Origin: Nocardia sp. BSTN01
GTDB taxonomy: Bacteria > Actinomycetota > Actinomycetes > Mycobacteriales > Mycobacteriaceae
Reading direction: 5' to 3'
NCBI RefSeq assembly: GCF_015354405.1
Contig: NZ_JADKYP010000005.1
Span: 174,160-238,159 of the forward strand
Length of the DNA stretch: 64,000 bases
Position 1 is the first letter of the stretch; each line of letters begins with the position of its first letter. Shown one piece after another: positions 51,226-60,500 of this stretch. The position numbers and the translations under genes are program-made. The notes beneath the pieces are model-generated. The model searched no databases. It saw only the letters and a list, made by a program, of their open reading frames with translations, and had not been told where the DNA came from.

Positions 51226-52364
51226 GTGCCACACCACTCGTCGAAGATCTCGTCGTCACCGCCCAACCGCGGTGCGGCTCGGTCCAGGCGGGGGTCCTGG
51301 CCCTCGATGCGTACCGGGAAGACGACCGTCGGGGTGGGCCCGGCGACGGGGACGTCGAGGGAACCGACCAATCCGGTCGCGTGCACGTGCTCATCGGAGA
51401 GGATGTCGCCGAACGAGTTGACCGGGCCGCACGGCACGCCCCGCGCACGCAGTTCGGCGATCCAATGGTCGCGTCTCGCGCTCGCGAAGCGCTCCTGCAG
51501 GATTGCCGCCAGTTCGGCGTGGTGCGCGACCCGGTCCAGTTGGGTCAGGAATCGCGGATCGTCGGCCAGTTCGGGTGCCCCGACCACCTCGGCGACCGCC
51601 GCCCAGAGCCGATCGTTACCCGCGGCGACGGTGAAATCGCCGTCGGCGGCGGCGAATCCCTGATATGGCGCGTTGCGCGGATGGGCGGTGCCGAGCCGGG
51701 CCGGTTCCACACCGGAGCCCCAGAATTCACTGGTCTGTAGCGCCGATACGCCGATGAGGCAGTCGAGCATCGGACAATCCAGCCGCACGGACCGGCTCTC
51801 GGCGCGGACCTGGGGCAGCACGGCGGCGATGCTGTAGGCGGCATACAACCCGGCGGTGAAATCGCCGACCGGAACCCCCGCTTTCACCGGCCCGCCGCCG
51901 GGCTCGCCGGTGACACTCATCAGTCCCGACATCGCTTGGATGACAACGTCGTACGCGCCGTGGTCGACGTACGGACTCGTCAGGCCGTAACCGGATATCG
52001 AGCAGTACACGAATCCGGGATGGCGCACCTGCTCGTAGCCGACGCCGAGCCGGTCCAGGACCCCCGGCCGGTAGTTCTCCACCAGCACATCGGCGGCCGC
52101 CACCAGATCGCGGACCCGGGCCAGATCTCCGGGATCGCGCAGATCGGCGACCACCGAACGCTTGTTGCGGTTGACCGAGGCGAAGTTGTGGCTGAACCGC
52201 TCGTCATCGTCGTCGGCGAAGGGCGGCCACGCGCGCATCTGATCGCCCGTCGGCGGCTCGACCTTGACCACGTCGGCGCCGAGATCCGCCAGTAGCATCC
52301 CGGTGAACGGACCGGCCGCTACGTGGGCGAACTCCACGACACGCACACCGTGCAACGGCCGCAT
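51222..52364 (-). CDS. CaiB/BaiF family CoA transferase (class III)
   Basis: 380 residues. N-terminal HGVRVVEFAHVAAGPFTGMLLADLGADVVKVEPP is the family hallmark, and the catalytic aspartate is Asp168 in VPVGDFTAGLYAAY. Class III enzymes move CoA between carboxylic acids through an aspartyl-CoA anhydride, or racemise (AMACR). It lies three bases after the LLM gene and overlaps the crotonase gene. It is likely to activate the acid released by monooxygenase action. Confidence 0.88.
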   Translation of the reverse strand: MRPLHGVRVVEFAHVAAGPFTGMLLADLGADVVKVEPPTGDQMRAWPPFADDDDERFSHNFASVNRNKRSVVADLRDPGDLARVRDLVAAADVLVENYRPGVLDRLGVGYEQVRHPGFVYCSISGYGLTSPYVDHGAYDVVIQAMSGLMSVTGEPGGGPVKAGVPVGDFTAGLYAAYSIAAVLPQVRAESRSVRLDCPMLDCLIGVSALQTSEFWGSGVEPARLGTAHPRNAPYQGFAAADGDFTVAAGNDRLWAAVAEVVGAPELADDPRFLTQLDRVAHHAELAAILQERFASARRDHWIAELRARGVPCGPVNSFGDILSDEHVHATGLVGSLDVPVAGPTPTVVFPVRIEGQDPRLDRAAPRLGGDDEIFDEWCGT

Positions 52365-52367
52365 CCG

Positions 52368-53489
52368 CTAGACCACCGCCCGGTCGGAACGGGTCGCCCG
52401 GCGGTGGGCCAATTCCTGGCGCACCAGCGGCACCAGATCGCGGCCGTAGTCGATCGCGTCCTGCAGCGGGTCGTATCCGCGGATCAGTACCGTATTCACA
52501 CCGATCTCGATGTAGTCGAGCAGCGCGGCCGCCACCGTCTCCGGCGAACCCACCAGCGCGGTGGAGTTGCCGCCGCCGCCCACCGCCTTCGCGGTCGGGG
52601 TCCACAAGCACCGATCGTGCAGCTCGCCCCGCTCGGCGACGGCCAGCAGTCGCCGCGAACCCGCGTTCTGCGGTTCGGCGCCGCGCGGGTGAAGTTGGTT
52701 GGCGCGCAGGTTGTCCGCGCCGCCGTTGATGGTGTCCAGGATGCGATGCGCCCGTTCCCAGGCGGCCTCGTCGGTGGCGCCGAGGATAGGCCGGAACGAC
52801 ACCGAGATCCGGGGCCTGCGGTCCCGGCCCGCGGCCGCCGCTCGTTCGGTGACGGTGGCGATCTGCTCGGCGGTCTCGCGCAGCGGCTCGCCCCACAGCA
52901 TGTAGGTGTCGGCGTGCCGGGCACCGACCGTGTAGGCCGCGGGGGAACTGCCGCCGAAGAAGAGTTCGAGGTGCCGGTTGCCGTGCGGCGGGACGTGCGG
53001 GTGGAAACCCTCGAACCGGTAGTAGTCGCCGTCGAAGTCGCGAGGTCCGGTGGTATCCCATGCGGCGCGCAGGATTCGGAGATATTCGTCGGTGCGCGCG
53101 TACCGCTCGTCGTGCGGAAGGTAGTCGCCCTCGCGGCGCTGCTCGACGTCGGTACTGCCGGTGACGATGTTGAGCGCCACCCGCCCGCCGGAGAACTGAT
53201 CCAGCGTCGTGAAGGTGCGCGAGGCCAGCGTGGGATGGACGACACCGGGCCGGTGTGCCACGAGCAGGCCGAGTCGTTCGGTGTGCGCGGCGACGGCCGC
53301 CGCCACTTGGGAGCCCTCGGGCCAGCCGGAGCCGTAGCCGATCAGCACCCGGTCGAATCCGCCGTCCTCGTGCGCGCGGGCGAAGCGGATCGTATAGTCC
53401 GGGTCGATCACCGCTCCGTTCCCGGGCCGTGTCTCGGAGGCGTCGGCAGTGCCGATCATGCCCAGGATCTCGACGTCGTCGTAGCTCAT
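52368..53489 (-). CDS. LLM-class flavin monooxygenase, SsuD-like (module B)
   Basis: 373 residues from MSYDDVEIL. Luciferase-like pattern: VAHRPGVVHPTLASRTFTTLDQFSGGRVALNIVTG, YARTDEYLRILRAAW, and LVGSPETVAAALLDYIEIGVNTVLIRGYDPLQDAIDYGRDLVPLVRQELAHRRAT. The C-terminal 40 residues are almost the same as those of the module A enzyme (42375-43562), so the two are true paralogues. Like it, this enzyme should use FMNH2 and oxygen on a sulfonate-like substrate. It lies four bases inside the DppF-like gene. Confidence 0.88.
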   Translation of the reverse strand: MSYDDVEILGMIGTADASETRPGNGAVIDPDYTIRFARAHEDGGFDRVLIGYGSGWPEGSQVAAAVAAHTERLGLLVAHRPGVVHPTLASRTFTTLDQFSGGRVALNIVTGSTDVEQRREGDYLPHDERYARTDEYLRILRAAWDTTGPRDFDGDYYRFEGFHPHVPPHGNRHLELFFGGSSPAAYTVGARHADTYMLWGEPLRETAEQIATVTERAAAAGRDRRPRISVSFRPILGATDEAAWERAHRILDTINGGADNLRANQLHPRGAEPQNAGSRRLLAVAERGELHDRCLWTPTAKAVGGGGNSTALVGSPETVAAALLDYIEIGVNTVLIRGYDPLQDAIDYGRDLVPLVRQELAHRRATRSDRAVV

Positions 53490-54508
53490 CGCTCGCCCTT
53501 CGTGAGTGTGGTGTGACTGTTTTCCGATGCCGTGCCGGACCACCGGCCGGCCAGGTGGCAGGCGGCGGACCAGCGCTGCTCCACCTCGAAAAGTTCTGGC
53601 TGCGTGGCACATTCGGTGTATGCGAACCGGCAGCGGTCGGCGAATACGCAGCCGCCGGTGGGGGCGGGCTCGCGTTCGACCCTGATGTCGTCGGGCCGGA
53701 TGGCCGACTGAGTGCCGAGGCTCGGCGCGGACGCCACCAACAGGGCCGTGTACGGATGGGCCGGGCGGGTCAGCACGTCACGCAGCGGACCCTGTTCGAC
53801 CAGGCGGCTGCGGTAGAACACCGCCACCCGATCGCCGATGCCCGCCAGTGAGGACAGATCGTGCGCGATGATCACGACCGCGACTCCGAGGTCGCGCCGC
53901 AGCCGGTCGAGCAGATTCAGCACCAGATTGCGGTTGGAGACGTCGAGCGCGCTGACCGGTTCGTCGCAGATGAGCAGCTGTGGTTCGGTCACGATGGCGC
54001 GCGCGAGCGACACCCGCTGCCGCTGCCCTCCCGACAGCTCGCGCGGGCGGCGCTCGCGTACCGTGTCGGGATCCAGGCCGACCTCGCGCAGCGCGCGGTC
54101 GGTCCGTTCCCGGCGGGTGGCACTGTCGATGCCGCCCGCCACCTCCAGCGGTTCGCCGACGAGACGGGCGACGGTGAGATCGGGGTCGAGTGATCGCAGC
54201 GGATCCTGGAACACCAGCTGAATCCGGCCCTGCCGCCGGAATTTTCTCAGTTCACGGCCACGCAGCCCGGTGAGCTCCCGCCTGTCGAACTCGATGGTGC
54301 CGCCTGCGGGAGCCGTGAGCCCGACCGTGGCGCGAGCCAATGTCGTTTTGCCGGAACCGGTTTCGCCGATGATTCCGACGATCTCGCCCGGATACACCTC
54401 CAGACTCGCGCCCTGTAGGGCCGCGCCGGTGCCCAGCCCGACGGCGCGGCGCGGCACCGCGTAGGTGACCGACAGATCGGTGATCCGCAGCAGCGGTGCG
54501 GTACTCAT
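53486..54508 (-). CDS. Dipeptide-type ABC transporter ATPase (DppF-like)
   Basis: 340 residues. Walker A GETGSGKTT (near residue 50), signature LSGGQRQR, Walker B QLLICDEPVSALDV, and a C-terminal oligopeptide domain with cysteines (GGCVFADRCRFAYTECATQPELFEVEQRWSACH) as in DppF/OppF. It overlaps the DppD-like gene and pairs with it. In module A the same two subunits are fused in one chain. Confidence 0.9.
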   Translation of the reverse strand: MSTAPLLRITDLSVTYAVPRRAVGLGTGAALQGASLEVYPGEIVGIIGETGSGKTTLARATVGLTAPAGGTIEFDRRELTGLRGRELRKFRRQGRIQLVFQDPLRSLDPDLTVARLVGEPLEVAGGIDSATRRERTDRALREVGLDPDTVRERRPRELSGGQRQRVSLARAIVTEPQLLICDEPVSALDVSNRNLVLNLLDRLRRDLGVAVVIIAHDLSSLAGIGDRVAVFYRSRLVEQGPLRDVLTRPAHPYTALLVASAPSLGTQSAIRPDDIRVEREPAPTGGCVFADRCRFAYTECATQPELFEVEQRWSAACHLAGRWSGTASENSHTTLTKGER

Positions 54509-55506
54509 GCGGCCACCCGGTCCCGGACGCAGCGGGCGAGATGGTCCGAGCCGACCTCGCGAAGCGGGATCGCACCGTCCGCGCAGCCGGGCCCGGCGTG
54601 CGGGCAGCGCGCCGCGAAGCGGCAGCCGTCGATCTCTTCTCCCGCGGCGGGTGGTTGCCCGTCGATCGTCTCCAGGGTGCGCCGCGACCAGTCGCCGAGC
54701 GACGCGACACGGAGCAGGGCCTGGGTGTAGGGGTGGCGTGCGTTGCGCAGTACCTCCTCGGTCGGCCCGGACTCGACGAGTTCACCCGCGTACATGACCA
54801 TCACGCGATGGCTGGTCCGGGCGACTACCGCCAGATCGTGCGTCACCAGCAGCAGACTGAGCCGGTGGTGGCGCTGTAACCGTTCGAGCAGTTCCAAGAT
54901 CTCGGCCTGCACCACGGTGTCGAGTGCTGTCGTGGCCTCGTCGGCGATCAGCAGTTCCGGATCGAGCGAGATCGCGACGGCGATGAGTACCCGCTGCAGC
55001 ATCCCGCCCGACAGCTGGAACGGATACAGCCGTTCGACTCGTTCCGCATCGTGAATCCCCACCTCGCGCAGGAGTTCTCGGCCGCGATCGCGCGCGGCCC
55101 GGCGGCCGAGACTGCCGCGCACCCGCAGTTGTTCGGCGACCTGGTAGCCGATGGTGAGTGAGGGGTTGAGGTAGGAACCGGGATCCTGGAACACCGCGGA
55201 CAGCCGGATGCCACGCAGCCGCCGCCAGGTGGCGGGCCGGGCGCCGGTGAGATCTACGGCAGAGTCGCCTGACCCCAAAGTGACCGTGCCGCTGGTGATT
55301 TCGACCGCTGGCGGGAGCAGTCCGAGGACGGCGCGGCAGGTCAGTGTCTTACCGGACCCCGATTCGCCGACCAGGGCGACGGTCTCGCCCCGTCGGATCT
55401 GGAAGGAGACATCGCGCAGGGCCCGACGGCCACCGGCGACGTCGACGTTCAGGCCGTCGACACGAAGCACCGGATCGGTGACGGTCGGATCATCGGACAG
55501 TGACAC
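54505..55506 (-). CDS. Dipeptide-type ABC transporter ATPase (DppD-like)
   Basis: 333 residues. Walker A GESGSGKTLT, signature LSGGMLQR, Walker B ELLIADEATTALDT, and a C-terminal Cys-containing end (RFAARCPHAGPGCADG) that in DppD/OppD can hold an iron-sulfur site. The gene begins 17 bases before the end of the permease gene upstream in the transcript. It hydrolyses ATP with the DppF-like partner to drive import. Confidence 0.9.
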   Translation of the reverse strand: MSLSDDPTVTDPVLRVDGLNVDVAGGRRALRDVSFQIRRGETVALVGESGSGKTLTCRAVLGLLPPAVEITSGTVTLGSGDSAVDLTGARPATWRRLRGIRLSAVFQDPGSYLNPSLTIGYQVAEQLRVRGSLGRRAARDRGRELLREVGIHDAERVERLYPFQLSGGMLQRVLIAVAISLDPELLIADEATTALDTVVQAEILELLERLQRHHRLSLLLVTHDLAVVARTSHRVMVMYAGELVESGPTEEVLRNARHPYTQALLRVASLGDWSRRTLETIDGQPPAAGEEIDGCRFAARCPHAGPGCADGAIPLREVGSDHLARCVRDRVAA

Positions 55507-56419
55507 GGTCGAACTCCTCGGTGGGGAACGCGGGTTTCGTCACGGTGGCCGGGAGCGACAGACCGCGGCCGAGCAGCCGCGCGAACAGTCCGCGCCGGGC
55601 ACGGGGGGCATCCGAGCTCGCCTCGCGCAGGCAGTCGGCCAGGATGTTGAGGGCGCCGACAGTGAGCAACATCGGTATGCCCGGCAGCAGCGGCGCCCAC
55701 GGCTGCAGTTCCAGATAGCCGAGATCGGAGGCCAGCATGCCGCCCCAGGTCGGAGCCGGCGGTGTGACACCGACGCCGAGGAAGGCGAGGGAGGCGATCA
55801 CCAGCAAGGCGGCACCGGTGGCCTGTGCGGCGGCCACCGCGACATTCGGCGCCACCTTGCTCCACATGTGGGTGCGCAAGATCCACCAGGTGGACGCGCC
55901 CATCAGCTCGGCGGACTCGACGTACTGGGTGCTGCGCAGTCCGAGTGCGACCGCCCGGCTGATGCGGAAAAAGATCGGTGCGGACAGGATCCCGACCGCG
56001 ACCATGGCTTGGTTCATACCGTTTCCGAGGGTCGCGGCCACCGCGATGGTGAAGACGGTGAAGGGAAGTACCGTCAGCGTCTCGGATATCCGCAACCCGA
56101 TCCACTCACCGGCCCGCCCCGCCCACACCGACGCGAGACCGGAAGGCACGCCCAGGCACAGCCCGACCGAGACCGCCTCGATCGCACCGACCACCGACAG
56201 CCGCGTGCCGGCCATCAGCCGGCTCAGTACGTCGCGACCGACATAGTCGGTGCCGAGCAGATGATCGGCGCTGGGGCCCTGCAGGATCTGCGGGGATTGC
56301 CGCAGCGCGTCATACGGTGCCAGCGCGCTGCCGAAGACGGCGAGGAACGCCACCGCGGCGAGGATCAGCAGGCAGATGCGGGCGCTGGGATTGGCGAGAA
56401 GTGTGCGTAGCGTCGTCAT
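55490..56419 (-). CDS. Dipeptide-type ABC transporter permease (DppC-like)
   Basis: 309 residues with the DHLLGTDYVGRDVLSRL loop of DppC, six membrane helices and the EAA loop ESAELMGASTWWILRTHMWSKVAPN. A C-terminal extension of about 35 residues follows the last helix. It overlaps the DppB-like gene by four bases. It does not closely resemble the DppC of module A, so the two transporters are not a recent duplication. Confidence 0.88.
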   Translation of the reverse strand: MTTLRTLLANPSARICLLILAAVAFLAVFGSALAPYDALRQSPQILQGPSADHLLGTDYVGRDVLSRLMAGTRLSVVGAIEAVSVGLCLGVPSGLASVWAGRAGEWIGLRISETLTVLPFTVFTIAVAATLGNGMNQAMVAVGILSAPIFFRISRAVALGLRSTQYVESAELMGASTWWILRTHMWSKVAPNVAVAAAQATGAALLVIASLAFLGVGVTPPAPTWGGMLASDLGYLELQPWAPLLPGIPMLLTVGALNILADCLREASSDAPRARRGLFARLLGRGLSLPATVTKPAFPTEEFDRVTVR

Positions 56420-57447
56420 CGCCGCCCTCCTGGAATGGTGCCGCGGCGTGCGGCGGGATCGAGCAGGATCTGCAGCGCACCGAGCGCGAGAGTGCCGAGC
56501 AGGACGACCGCGGAGGTCACCAGCAGCGTGCCGAGGACGACCGGCACATCACCGCGCTGGGCGGATTGCAGTGCCAGCTGGGCGACGCCGGGTAGGTTGA
56601 ACAGCTTCTCCGTCATCACGGCACCACCGATGATCAGCGGGAGCGCGTTGGTCACGACGGCGAGCGTCGGCGCGACCGCATTGCGCAGGACATGACCGAA
56701 AAGCACTCGGCCCCGGCCGTATCCGCGCATGCGGGCGCCGATGGCGTAGTTCTCGGCCTGCGCGCTCACCAGGGTGGTGCGCAGTTGCCGCGCGATATTC
56801 GCGGCCACCTCGAGGGCCAAGGCCAGCGCGGGCAGCGTGGCATAGCGCAGCCAGTGCACCGGATCGATCGCATACGGCGAGTAGCCCCCAGCCGGGAAGA
56901 GGCGAGCCTTCACCGCCAGCAGCACGATCAACGCGATGCCGATGACGAACGGCGGCAGCGTCGCCAGCACCGAGCAGAACACGGTGATGATCCGATCGAT
57001 CACTCCGCCCGGCCGTGCGGCGGCGAGGATCCCGGCGCCGAAGCCGATGACCAGCGCCAGCAACAGTGCGTACAGCGCGATCGACAGGTCCACCGGAAAT
57101 GCGAGCTGGATCGACCGGGATACGGGGACCGTGGTGAACCACGAGCGCCCGAGATCACCGTGCAGCGCGTCCCAGACCCAGGCGAGGTAGCGCACCACGA
57201 GTGGCCGGTCGAGGCCGAACTCGTGGTTGAGCCGCGCGATGTCCTCCGGCGTCGCGGTGTCCCCGAGCACCACGGCGGCCGGATTGTTCTTGCTCAGGGC
57301 TCCCAGTGTGAAGGTGATCAGCGAGGCGAGAAAGAGCACTGTGACCGAGGTGAGCAGCAGCCGCGCGCCGGCGCGAAACACCGGCAGACCGAGCGAGACT
57401 TGCTTAGGTGCGCCCGAAACCAGCGGCGCCGCAATAGCTTCCGTCAT
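56416..57447 (-). CDS. Dipeptide-type ABC transporter permease (DppB-like)
   Basis: 343 residues from MTEAIAAPL; the ATG overlaps the receptor gene stop. Six helices, the N-terminal NHEFGLDRPLVVRYLAWVWDALHGDLGRSW region and the C-terminal ALGARMRGYGRGRVLFGHVLRNAVAPTLA-like EAA loop identify DppB. It carries a slightly longer N-terminal cytoplasmic stretch than module A's version. It forms the channel with the DppC-like protein. Confidence 0.87.
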   Translation of the reverse strand: MTEAIAAPLVSGAPKQVSLGLPVFRAGARLLLTSVTVLFLASLITFTLGALSKNNPAAVVLGDTATPEDIARLNHEFGLDRPLVVRYLAWVWDALHGDLGRSWFTTVPVSRSIQLAFPVDLSIALYALLLALVIGFGAGILAAARPGGVIDRIITVFCSVLATLPPFVIGIALIVLLAVKARLFPAGGYSPYAIDPVHWLRYATLPALALALEVAANIARQLRTTLVSAQAENYAIGARMRGYGRGRVLFGHVLRNAVAPTLAVVTNALPLIIGGAVMTEKLFNLPGVAQLALQSAQRGDVPVVLGTLLVTSAVVLLGTLALGALQILLDPAARRGTIPGGRR

Positions 57448-59006
57448 GCCGTCACGCCTTCCCAGCGGAGCAGACTCGGGTGTTGTTTCAGCGGTGCCAG
57501 CGACGGACGCCGGACCAGGATGCTCGGCACCTCGTACAGAAATGTGTTGGGGAACCGGGTGACAGCGATGCGGGTCGCCTCCTGCAATGCCGCCGGATAC
57601 TCCGGTGCGTCGGTCGGAATAGCTGCGACCTTCGCCAGCTGCGCGGCCAGTTCCGGATCGCCGGAGCGCGACGGGTTCATCAGCCCCGTGGAGCTGAACA
57701 GAACCTGGAACGCCTGCAGCGGCGACTCGCGGCCCGCGAATCCGTCGTAGCCGAGCGGTTTGCCGCGGTTGAGATACACGATCTGGGTCCACTGCGACGG
57801 CGGTACGAGGTCGATCTCGAGGTCGATACCGATGTCGGCGAGCTGGGCCTGAATCTGCTCCACCGCGGCCGGAACCGGCGCCGCTGCAGACAATGTGGAG
57901 CGCACCTTCCCGGACAACCCGGCATCGGCGAGGATCTTGCGCGCCTTGGCGGGGTCGTAGCGAAACGCCTGCGCCAGCTGCGCGTTGTAGCCGACGTACC
58001 CCTTGGGAAAGGGCTGGTAGCCGACATCGCCGATGCCGAAGTTGGCGATCTTCTTGATCGACTCACGGTCGATGCCGTACTTCATCGCCTCCACCACCGC
58101 GGGGTTGTCGAACGGCGGCTTCGACGTATTGACGTCCAGCACAGCGACATACATCGAATCGAGCACCTGCACCTCGAGGCCGCTCGCCTGGGCCGCCTTG
58201 ATACCCGAGGCCGGAACCCTGGCCACGTCGTACTGCCCGGATGCCACCGACGCGACGACGGTCGCCGGATCGGCGGCCGGGTAGAGCAGGAACCGGGTGA
58301 TCGCGATCTGGTCCGCGAGGTGGAAGAACTCGTTCTTGCGCAGTTCCGCGTGGTCGTTGGCGACGTAGGAGGTCAGCGTGAACGGCCCGGATCCGGCGGG
58401 CCGGGTCGCCAGCGTGTGTGCGTCCTTCTCGAACACCGCGGGGTTGACCACCATGCCCGTCTTGCCGGCCAGCAGTAGCGGATACTGGTAGTTGGTCCCG
58501 GCCAGGTCGATGACCACCTCCCGGTCACCTTGTGCCGCAACCTTTTTCAGATCGACGAGCTGCGGAGCGATCAGCGAACCGGGCGCAGACCGCCCGCGTT
58601 CGATGGACTTGGCCACCGCCGCCGCGTCCAGTGGTGACCCGTCGGAGAATTTCAGCCCGGGGCGCAGCGTGAAGGTGACCTGGGTGCCGTCGTGGTTGTA
58701 GGCCCACTTCTCGGCGAGCCAGCCGACCGCGTTGCCGTCGCCGTCCAGCGCGGTCAGGGCGTCGTAGGCGAGGGCGAGCATCGTAACGTCGGAACCGGCC
58801 GACGAGGTCACCGGATCCCAGGTGGTCGGCAGCTGCCAGGCCCATGAGACGGTGCCCGGCCCACCGCCGCCGACGGACCCGGCACCGGCGTCGCTGCAGG
58901 CCGCGAGTGCGAAGAGGGCGCCGGCGCCGAGGCCCAGGCGCAACAGGCCGCGGCGGCTGACGATCGTGGGGGCGGAGCGGTTGCTCCGCTGAACGCTGAG
59001 AGACAT
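57444..59006 (-). CDS. Dipeptide-type ABC transporter substrate-binding lipoprotein, Tat-type signal
   Basis: 520 residues from MSLSVQRS. The signal contains [21 protein letters not shown]: a twin-arginine motif followed by a lipobox with Cys37, implying export in folded form and lipid anchoring. The body is SBP_bac_5 ([39 protein letters not shown]). It is the receptor of module B's importer and lies 40 bp from the monooxygenase gene. The Tat route, unlike the Sec route of the module A receptor, hints at a bound metal or rapid folding. Confidence 0.87.
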   Translation of the reverse strand: MSLSVQRSNRSAPTIVSRRGLLRLGLGAGALFALAACSDAGAGSVGGGGPGTVSWAWQLPTTWDPVTSSAGSDVTMLALAYDALTALDGDGNAVGWLAEKWAYNHDGTQVTFTLRPGLKFSDGSPLDAAAVAKSIERGRSAPGSLIAPQLVDLKKVAAQGDREVVIDLAGTNYQYPLLLAGKTGMVVNPAVFEKDAHTLATRPAGSGPFTLTSYVANDHAELRKNEFFHLADQIAITRFLLYPAADPATVVASVASGQYDVARVPASGIKAAQASGLEVQVLDSMYVAVLDVNTSKPPFDNPAVVEAMKYGIDRESIKKIANFGIGDVGYQPFPKGYVGYNAQLAQAFRYDPAKARKILADAGLSGKVRSTLSAAAPVPAAVEQIQAQLADIGIDLEIDLVPPSQWTQIVYLNRGKPLGYDGFAGRESPLQAFQVLFSSTGLMNPSRSGDPELAAQLAKVAAIPTDAPEYPAALQEATRIAVTRFPNTFLYEVPSILVRRPSLAPLKQHPSLLRWEGVTA

Positions 59007-59046
59007 GGTCGGGCTGGTTCTTTCTGGCGGCAGGTGTCCGGGCCGG

Positions 59047-60381
59047 TCAGGCCGCGCTGTACCGGTTCGGCGGGATCGGCAGGCCGAGGTGGCCACGCAG
59101 GGTCTGCGCGGTGTACTCGGTGCGGAATACACCGCGCTCCTGCAGGATCGGCACGACCTCGTCGACGATCCGGCGGAAGTTGGCGGGGTGGTCGACGGCG
59201 ATGTTGAAACCGTCGCACGCACGCGCCTCCCACCACTCGATGAGCTTGTCCGCCACCGTCTCCGGTGAGCCGACGAATTCGCTCTTGCGCCGCTCGCGGG
59301 TGGCCTCCACGGCCTGGCGCAGCGTCCATCCGTTCTGCTGCGCCCGGTCGGTGATCGCCTTGGCCTGGGTGTAGAAGGAGCGCTCGCCATATACCAGCGC
59401 CTCGGCCGGGAACGGCGCGTCGAGGTCGTAGGCGGTGAAGTCGTGCCAACCGAAGGGCCGGCCGAACTCCTCGAGCGCGGCGGTGAAGGTGTGATCGGCG
59501 GCGTTGTTCGCGGCCTCGATCTCCCGCGCGTCCGCGTCGGTGTCACCCACCACGATCTTGACTCCGGGCAAGATGAGCAGATGATCGGGGTCGCGCCCGA
59601 ATCTCTCTGTGGCCCTGCCCTTGATGTCGCTGTAGAAGGCCTGGCCCGACGGGATGTCGGGAGCGTGGGTGAAGATGCCCTCGCCGACCGCGGCTCCCAG
59701 ATCGCGGCCCTGATCGGAGTCGCCCGCTTGGAAGATCACCGGATGTCCCTGCGGCGAGCGGACCAGGTTCAGCGGACCCTGCACCCTGAAGTACTCGCCG
59801 TCGTGGTCGAGCCGGTGTTGTTTGCTGCGATCGAGGAATCGCCCGCTCGCCCGGTCCCGCACGAAGGCGTCGTCCTCATACGAATCCCACAGTGCCCGAG
59901 CGAGTTCGACGAACTCCCGCGCCCGCCCATACCGGGTGTCGTAGTCGTAGTGCTCGTCGAGTCCGTAGTTGCGCGCGGTGCCGGCGTCACCGGTCGTGAC
60001 GACGTTCCACCCGGCGCGACCGCGCGAGATCAGATCGAGTGAGCCGAGCCGGCGGGTCAGGTTGAACGGACTGTTGAAGCTGGTCGTCGCCGTGCCGACC
60101 AGGCCGACCCGGGTGGTCTGCACCGCCAACGCGCTCAGCAGCGTCAACGGCTCCAGGCGGTTGAGGTAATGCGGCGGTGAATACGGCGTGATGAACTGGC
60201 TGTCGACGATGAACACCAGATCGAACAGGCCGCGCTCGGCCAGTCGCGCGATATCGGTGAACCAGTCGATGTTCACACTCGCGTCGCCGGGGATCTCCGG
60301 GTCCAGCCAGAGGGTGTGGCTGCCCGGGCCGCCCGTTCCGTAGGGAACGGCTCCCAGATGAATTTGCCGTCTGTTCCGCAC
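59047..60381 (-). CDS. NtaA/SnaA/DszA-family flavin monooxygenase
   Basis: 444 residues from GTG 60381, which has GGAG four bases upstream and gives the family's usual length and beginning (VRNRRQIHLGAVPYGTGG); ATGs at 60465/60468 give a longer version without a ribosome site. Family features: LAERGLFDLVFIVDSQF, LVGTATTSFNSPFNLTRRLGSLDLISRGRAGWNVVTT, HPVIFQAGDSDQGRDLGA. Members oxidise nitrilotriacetate, EDTA or dibenzothiophene sulfone with FMNH2 from a separate reductase. It opens module B, divergent from a LysR gene. Confidence 0.88.
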   Translation of the reverse strand: MRNRRQIHLGAVPYGTGGPGSHTLWLDPEIPGDASVNIDWFTDIARLAERGLFDLVFIVDSQFITPYSPPHYLNRLEPLTLLSALAVQTTRVGLVGTATTSFNSPFNLTRRLGSLDLISRGRAGWNVVTTGDAGTARNYGLDEHYDYDTRYGRAREFVELARALWDSYEDDAFVRDRASGRFLDRSKQHRLDHDGEYFRVQGPLNLVRSPQGHPVIFQAGDSDQGRDLGAAVGEGIFTHAPDIPSGQAFYSDIKGRATERFGRDPDHLLILPGVKIVVGDTDADAREIEAANNAADHTFTAALEEFGRPFGWHDFTAYDLDAPFPAEALVYGERSFYTQAKAITDRAQQNGWTLRQAVEATRERRKSEFVGSPETVADKLIEWWEARACDGFNIAVDHPANFRRIVDEVVPILQERGVFRTEYTAQTLRGHLGLPIPPNRYSAA

Positions 60382-60452
60382 ACCGCTCCATCCATTGATT
60401 CCTGCCTCGTCGAAATTACGGGAATACACCCGGCCCATCCAACGAGCATTCG

Positions 60453-60467
60453 TGATGAGAACCATCA
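60453..60467. promoter_or_regulatory. LysR-type box between the monooxygenase and LysR genes
   Basis: TGATGAGAACCATCA has TGATG and CATCA arms five bases apart, 34 bp before the LysR start and 72 bp before the monooxygenase GTG. The symmetry, size and position in a 119-bp divergent gap fit a LysR binding site. Confidence 0.45.
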
Positions 60468-60500
60468 TGATTCGTAATAGCAGTGCATAATTGTCAGGAC

